Shown here: piece by piece, positions 60,270-64,000 of the stretch
Layout of the letters: each line of letters opens with the position of its first letter
Position numbering within the stretch: the first letter of the stretch is position 1
DNA from: Histidinibacterium aquaticum
GTDB lineage: Bacteria; Pseudomonadota; Alphaproteobacteria; Rhodobacterales; Rhodobacteraceae
Length of the DNA stretch: 64,000 nt
Assembly: GCF_008710275.1 (NCBI RefSeq)
Contig: NZ_VYQE01000001.1
Coordinates: 985,807-1,049,806 of the forward strand
Direction of reading: 5' to 3'
Position numbers and translations under genes: made by a program
Notes under the pieces: model-generated
Told to the model about the DNA's origin: nothing
What the model saw: the letters and a program-made list of their open reading frames with translations, nothing else
Databases searched by the model: none

Positions 60270-60548
60270 TTACTTCCGCTTCGCTTTCTTGTCGGCCGCG
60301 TGACCATAGTAGGTCCGGGTCGGTGCGTATTCACCGAACTTCTGGCCGATCATGTCTTCGGAGACGTTGACGGGGATGTGCTTCTGGCCGTTGTAGACGC
60401 CGAACGTCAGGCCCACGAACTGGGGCAGGATCGTCGAACGGCGGGACCAGATCTTGATGACGTCGTTCCGGGTGTTCTCGCGGGCCTTCTCGGCCTTCTT
60501 GAGCACGTAGGAATCGACGAACGGACCTTTCCAGACGGAACGTGTCAT
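60270..60548 (-). CDS. rpsS: 30S ribosomal protein S19
   Basis: A 92-residue S19: [40 protein letters not shown] and [20 protein letters not shown]. It follows rplB by three bases. Confidence 0.97.
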   Translation of the reverse strand: MTRSVWKGPFVDSYVLKKAEKARENTRNDVIKIWSRRSTILPQFVGLTFGVYNGQKHIPVNVSEDMIGQKFGEYAPTRTYYGHAADKKAKRK

Positions 60549-60551
60549 GTC

Positions 60552-61394
60552 TTAGCGCCCTTTCTTCCGAGCGTGCCGCGAGCGGAGGATCAGCCTCGAG
60601 CTCTCTTTCTTGACGTGGCGGGTGCGCTTGCCCTTGGTGGGCACACCCCACGGCGTGACCGGGTTCCGGCCGCCGGAGGTGCGGCCTTCGCCGCCGCCGT
60701 GCGGGTGGTCGACCGGGTTCATCACGACGCCGCGGACGCTGGGCCGCTTGCCGTAGTGACGGTTGCGGCCGGCCTTGCCGAGGTTCTGGTTGCTGTTGTC
60801 GGGGTTCGACACGGCACCGATCGTCGCCATGCATTCCTGGCGGACCATGCGCAGCTCGCCCGAGGAGAGCCGGATCTGGGCATAGCCACCGTCACGGCCG
60901 ACGAACTGGGCGTAGGTGCCCGCGGCGCGCGCAAGCTGACCGCCCTTGCCGGGCTTCAGCTCGATGTTGTGGACGATCGTGCCGATCGGCATGCCGGTGA
61001 AGGGCATCGCGTTGCCCGGCTTGATGTCGACCTTCTCGCCCGCGACGATCTTGTCGCCGACGGCCAGGCGCTGCGGCGCCAGGACGTAGGCCTGCTCACC
61101 GTCCGTGTACTGGACCAGGGCGATGAAGGCCGTGCGGTTGGGGTCGTATTCGATGCGGACGACGACCGCCTCGACGTCGCGCTTGTGGCGCTTGAAATCC
61201 ACGACGCGGTAGAGGCGCTTGGCCCCGCCACCGCGGCGACGCATGGTGATCCGTCCGGTATTGTTCCGGCCGCCGTGCTTCGAAAGACCCTCGGTGAGGG
61301 ACTTAACAGGGCGTCCTTTCCAAAGCTCCGAACGGTCGATCAGAACCAGCCCGCGCTGGCCAGGCGTCGTCGGTTTGTACGACTTGAGTGCCAT
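60552..61394 (-). CDS. rplB: 50S ribosomal protein L2
   Basis: A 280-residue L2 containing [39 protein letters not shown] and the C-terminal [20 protein letters not shown] with the functional His. Starts [17 protein letters not shown] palindrome-rich 202-bp gap separates it from rplW. Confidence 0.98.
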   Translation of the reverse strand: MALKSYKPTTPGQRGLVLIDRSELWKGRPVKSLTEGLSKHGGRNNTGRITMRRRGGGAKRLYRVVDFKRHKRDVEAVVVRIEYDPNRTAFIALVQYTDGEQAYVLAPQRLAVGDKIVAGEKVDIKPGNAMPFTGMPIGTIVHNIELKPGKGGQLARAAGTYAQFVGRDGGYAQIRLSSGELRMVRQECMATIGAVSNPDNSNQNLGKAGRNRHYGKRPSVRGVVMNPVDHPHGGGEGRTSGGRNPVTPWGVPTKGKRTRHVKKESSRLILRSRHARKKGR

Positions 61395-61483
61395 GTTTAC
61401 TGTCTTTCCGTTGCTTTGCGGAGTGCGCGCAAGGCGACCCCGGCGAGATGAAGGGCCCCGAAGGTCCCCGGTGGTAGGCGCAC

Positions 61484-61538
61484 GGTGGGCTCGAGCCCCA
61501 CCCGACGCGCGGCCGGCATGGCGGGATTGCGACCCGCC
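61484..61538. repeat. Two palindromes of the GGTGGGTT family between rplB and rplW
   Basis: GGTGGGCT-CG-AGCCCCACC (61484-61502, one bulged C) and GGCGGGATTGCGACCCGCC (61520-61538) are 19-base palindromes in the 202-bp intergenic gap. They look like decayed members of the set at 54183 and 57896. Confidence 0.5.
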
Positions 61539-61596
61539 CTACCGACCAAAAACGCGCGGCCCCGGGATCACCGGGGCCGAGCGATGGGCTCCAGTA

Positions 61597-61893
61597 TTAG
61601 AGCCCGGTGCTCACGTCAATGCTGTTGCCCTCTTCGAGGGTGACGTAGGCCTTCTTCACGTCCTTGCGGCGGCCGAGCTGGCCACGGAAGCGCTTCTGCT
61701 TGCCCTTGGTGATGGTCGTGTTCACGGCCTTCACCTTGACGCCGAAGAGCTCTTCGACGGCTTCCTTGATCTGCGGCTTGGACGCCGCCGTCGCCACTTC
61801 GAAGACCACGGCATTGGCCTCGGAGGCCATGGTGGACTTCTCGGTGATGACCGGCTTGACGATCACGTCGTAGTGTTCCGGCTTCGCGGTCAT
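61597..61893 (-). CDS. rplW: 50S ribosomal protein L23
   Basis: A 98-residue L23: [40 protein letters not shown] and the [19 protein letters not shown] end. It sits at the peptide-exit site. Overlaps rplD by four bases (ATGA). Confidence 0.97.
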   Translation of the reverse strand: MTAKPEHYDVIVKPVITEKSTMASEANAVVFEVATAASKPQIKEAVEELFGVKVKAVNTTITKGKQKRFRGQLGRRKDVKKAYVTLEEGNSIDVSTGL

Positions 61894-62507
61894 TTCAGTC
61901 GGGCCTCCAGGGCTTCGACACCCGCCTTCGTGATCACCAGGGTGTCACTCTTGAGGATGTCATAGACGTTGGCGCCCATGGAGGGCAGCACGTCCACGGT
62001 TTCCAGGTTGCGGGCCGCACGGGCGAAGCCGTCGTTGACCTCGGCACCGTCGATGACGAGCGCGCGCTTCCAGCCCAGGTCCTTGACCTGCTTGGCCAGG
62101 GCGGAGGTCTTGCCTTCCGTCTCGGCGTTCTCGAGGATGACCAGCTCGCCAGCCTTCGCCTTGGCGCTGAGCGCGTGGCGCAGGCCGAGCTTGCGGAACT
62201 TCTTGGTCAGCTCGTGGCCGTGGCTGCGCGGAACGGGGCCCTTGTAGACACCACCCTTGCGGAAGATCGGCGCGTTGCGGTCACCGTGGCGTGCGCCGCC
62301 GGTGCCCTTCTGACGATAGATCTTCTTGGTGGAGTACGAGGTCTCCTTCCGGGTCTTCACCTTGTGCGTGCCCTGCTGGGCGTTGTTGCGCTGCCAGCGC
62401 ACGACGCGGTGCAGGATGTCGGTCCGCGGCTCGAGGCCGAAGAGAGCCTCGTCGAGCTCGACCGAGCCCGCCGTGCCGCCGTCCAGCTTGATGACGTCAG
62501 CTTTCAT
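61890..62507 (-). CDS. rplD: 50S ribosomal protein L4
   Basis: A 205-residue L4 with the internal loop [20 protein letters not shown] and [20 protein letters not shown]. The ATG at 62507 follows AAGGGAGACGACA and lies inside the rplC tail, so the two genes overlap by 11 bases. Confidence 0.96.
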   Translation of the reverse strand: MKADVIKLDGGTAGSVELDEALFGLEPRTDILHRVVRWQRNNAQQGTHKVKTRKETSYSTKKIYRQKGTGGARHGDRNAPIFRKGGVYKGPVPRSHGHELTKKFRKLGLRHALSAKAKAGELVILENAETEGKTSALAKQVKDLGWKRALVIDGAEVNDGFARAARNLETVDVLPSMGANVYDILKSDTLVITKAGVEALEARLK

Positions 62508-63381
62508 TGTCGTCTCCCTTCGGCTTGGAGGCGTCTTCGCCGTCCTGGCCGGTTTCGCTCTCGGACTGGATTTGCTCCTCGGCTTCCTTGAGCGCGGCTT
62601 CCTGCTGCGCGGCTTCCTCGGCGAGGCGCGCTTCCTCGGCGGCGCGCTCCTCTTCCTCGGCCTGCTTCGCAGCTTCCTCGGCAAGGCGCTTGGCCTCGTC
62701 CGCGGCGGACTTCAGCGCGGCGGGGTAGATCAGGTTCTCCGGCGTCGGCTTCTTGACCGCGTCCTTGACCGTGACCCAGCCGCCCTTGGAGCCGGGGACC
62801 GCGCCCTTGACCATGATGAGCCCGCGGTCGGCGTCGGTTTTGACGACCTGCAGGTTCTGGGTGGTCACGCGCACGGCGCCCATGTGGCCGGCCATCTTCT
62901 TGCCCTTGAACACCTTGCCGGGGTCCTGGCACTGGCCGGTGGAGCCGTGGGCACGGTGGCTGATCGACACGCCGTGCGTGGCGCGCAGACCGCCGAAGTT
63001 GTGCCGCTTCATGGCGCCGGCGAAACCCTTACCGATCGAGGTGCCCGAAACGTCGACGAACTGACCCTCGAAGTAGTGGTCGGCGGTGATCTCCTCGCCC
63101 ACCTCGATGAGGTTCTCGGGGGCGACGCGGAACTCCGCGACCTTCCGCTTGGGCTCGACCGAGGCCTTGGCGAAGTGACCGCGCAGCGCGGCGGTCGTCC
63201 GCTTGGCCTTGGCAGTGCCGCAGCCGAGCTGAACGGCGGAATAGCCGTCCTTGTCCGCGGTCCGCTGGGCCACGACCTGAAGCTTGTCGAGCTGAAGCAC
63301 GGTCACGGGGACCTGCTTGCCGTCTTCCTGGAAGATCCGCGTCATGCCGACCTTCTTCGCGATGATACCAGAGCGCAACAT
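62497..63381 (-). CDS. rplC: 50S ribosomal protein L3 with acidic C-terminal tail
   Basis: A 294-residue L3. The core (about residues 1-205) has [40 protein letters not shown] and [20 protein letters not shown]. The last ~85 residues are a glutamate/alanine-rich helix ([20 protein letters not shown]) ending in [10 protein letters not shown]. coli L3 has 209 residues, so this tail is extra. The ATG (63381) is 14 bases after rpsJ. It overlaps rplD. Confidence 0.96.
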   Translation of the reverse strand: MLRSGIIAKKVGMTRIFQEDGKQVPVTVLQLDKLQVVAQRTADKDGYSAVQLGCGTAKAKRTTAALRGHFAKASVEPKRKVAEFRVAPENLIEVGEEITADHYFEGQFVDVSGTSIGKGFAGAMKRHNFGGLRATHGVSISHRAHGSTGQCQDPGKVFKGKKMAGHMGAVRVTTQNLQVVKTDADRGLIMVKGAVPGSKGGWVTVKDAVKKPTPENLIYPAALKSAADEAKRLAEEAAKQAEEEERAAEEARLAEEAAQQEAALKEAEEQIQSESETGQDGEDASKPKGDDNES

Positions 63382-63395
63382 GTCCACTGCCCTCC

Positions 63396-63710
63396 TTACA
63401 CCTTGATTTCGACGTCGACGCCGGCGGCGAGGTCGAGCTTCATGAGCGCGTCCACCGTCTGGGGCGTCGGGTCCACGATGTCGAGCAGCCGCTTGTGGGT
63501 GCGGATCTCGAACTGGTCGCGGGACTTCTTGTCGATGTGGGGGCCGCGCAGGACCGTGAATTTCTCGATCTTGTTCGGCAGCGGAATCGGGCCGCGGACG
63601 GAGGCGCCGGTGCGCTTCGCCGTCTGGACGATCTCCTGCGTGCTGGCGTCCAGCACCCGGTAATCGAAGGCCTTCAGCCGGATCCGGATGTTTTGGCTCT
63701 GAATTGCCAT
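63396..63710 (-). CDS. rpsJ: 30S ribosomal protein S10
   Basis: A 104-residue S10: [40 protein letters not shown] and [20 protein letters not shown]. First gene of the S10 operon, downstream of tuf. The 165-bp gap to tuf holds no clear promoter by eye. Confidence 0.98.
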   Translation of the reverse strand: MAIQSQNIRIRLKAFDYRVLDASTQEIVQTAKRTGASVRGPIPLPNKIEKFTVLRGPHIDKKSRDQFEIRTHKRLLDIVDPTPQTVDALMKLDLAAGVDVEIKV

Positions 63711-63830
63711 CTTGTGTCAGCCTTTCGCGGGCTTGTCTCTCCAAGAGGTGGACCGGCGTCATTGACGGCCCACGTAGGAGGCTTTCTTGCGAAAGGGTGC
63801 GCCCGTGAGCACACCCCGGAGTCGGTCAGG

Positions 63831-63862
63831 GGAGGCCCGCGCCGCCAGGGACGCGGACCTCC
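63831..63862 (-). terminator. Hairpin after tuf
   Basis: GGAGG-C-CCGCG (63831-63841) pairs with CGCGG-A-CCTCC (63852-63862), a 10-bp stem with one internal mismatch and a 10-base loop. It starts 13 bases after the tuf stop. No T-tract follows on the minus strand, so read-through into rpsJ is possible. Confidence 0.45.
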
Positions 63863-63875
63863 CGATCAGGTCAGA

Positions 63876-64000
63876 TCACTCGATGATCTTGGAGACCACG
63901 CCGGCGCCGACGGTGCGGCCGCCTTCACGGATGGCGAAGCGCAGGCCGTCTTCCATGGCGATCGGGGCGATCAGCTGGACTTCGAACTTCAGGTTGTCGC
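63876..64000 (-). CDS. tuf: Elongation factor Tu, C-terminal end (partial)
   Basis: The last 41 codons of EF-Tu: [40 protein letters not shown] and stop. The 5' part lies beyond the right edge. Position before rpsJ is the usual str/S10 junction. Confidence 0.95.
   Translation of the reverse strand, partial: DNLKFEVQLIAPIAMEDGLRFAIREGGRTVGAGVVSKIIE

Noticed and set aside
63711..63875. Independent promoter for rpsJ.
   Set aside because: No pair of -35/-10 elements with a 16-18 base spacer could be found by eye, so transcription from tuf or an upstream promoter is assumed.
1..64000. CRISPR arrays, insertion sequences, prophage or integrase genes.
   Set aside because: No direct-repeat array, transposase, terminal inverted repeats with target duplication or phage gene was seen anywhere in the window.

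Overview
The window is 64 kb of GC-rich, densely coded chromosome. It looks like an alphaproteobacterium of the Rhodobacteraceae (roseobacter-like). The signs are MipZ, an ATP12-type chaperone, a bztABCD-type amino-acid transporter, zinc-free L31, an L3 with a long acidic tail, a two-domain MaoC/phosphotransacetylase protein, and a rplQ - rarA - crcB - rlu - atp12 - bzt order that I associate with this family from memory. I see no rRNA, IS element, prophage or CRISPR array. One tRNA (Arg, anticodon ACG) is present.

Layout. 0-7 kb: a DUF1328 mini-protein, trmD-rplS-rpmE, mipZ, an unknown membrane protein, and a MaoC-Pta fusion with ackA. 7.3-16.3 kb (minus strand): an operon for the non-phosphorylative (oxidative) L-arabinose/galactose route. 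Its transcription order is ChvE-like binding protein, GguA and GguB transporter subunits, sugar-acid dehydratase, sugar 1-dehydrogenase, 2-keto-3-deoxy sugar-acid dehydratase, and alpha-ketoglutaric semialdehyde dehydrogenase. A BKACE-family gene diverges from it. 17.4-18.6 kb: an overlapping LMW phosphatase and fructosamine-kinase pair that looks like a protein deglycation module. 18.7-23 kb: DUF411 protein, tRNA-Arg, and a histidine kinase / flavin disulfide oxidoreductase / TVP38 operon. 23.3-34.7 kb: the rpmH-rnpA-yidD ... yidC ... yihA-argB region, with Nudix, Pit, TtcA, an EAL protein and an unusual five-haem cytochrome c interspersed. 34.8-39.5 kb: bztDCBA. 39.7-43.2 kb: atp12, rlu, crcB, rarA. 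43.3-44.8 kb: luxI, luxR and a 50-residue unknown ORF. 44.8-64 kb: the S10-spc-alpha ribosomal protein supercluster, running leftward from a partial tuf at the right edge.

The most striking feature is that this supercluster is broken. A 2-oxoglutarate/Fe(II) oxygenase gene sits between rplP and rpmC. A methyltransferase, a metallo-beta-lactamase-fold protein and an unknown membrane protein sit between rpmD and rplO. The breaks carry factor-independent terminators facing the right way (after rplP, after rpmD, after the MBL gene). Candidate sigma-70-type promoters with exact 17-bp spacers lie where ribosomal genes resume (rpmC, rplO), and another lies before rpsM. So the usual co-transcribed block appears to be rebuilt as several separate units. 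Other items are an Shine-Dalgarno-sequestering hairpin before the five-haem cytochrome, hairpins after both ABC binding-protein genes, a dispersed 19-bp palindrome family, a pair of near-identical GTCCAA-NN-TTGGAC palindromes, and a TTG start codon for rpsM. All calls are by eye from sequence; no database search was run.
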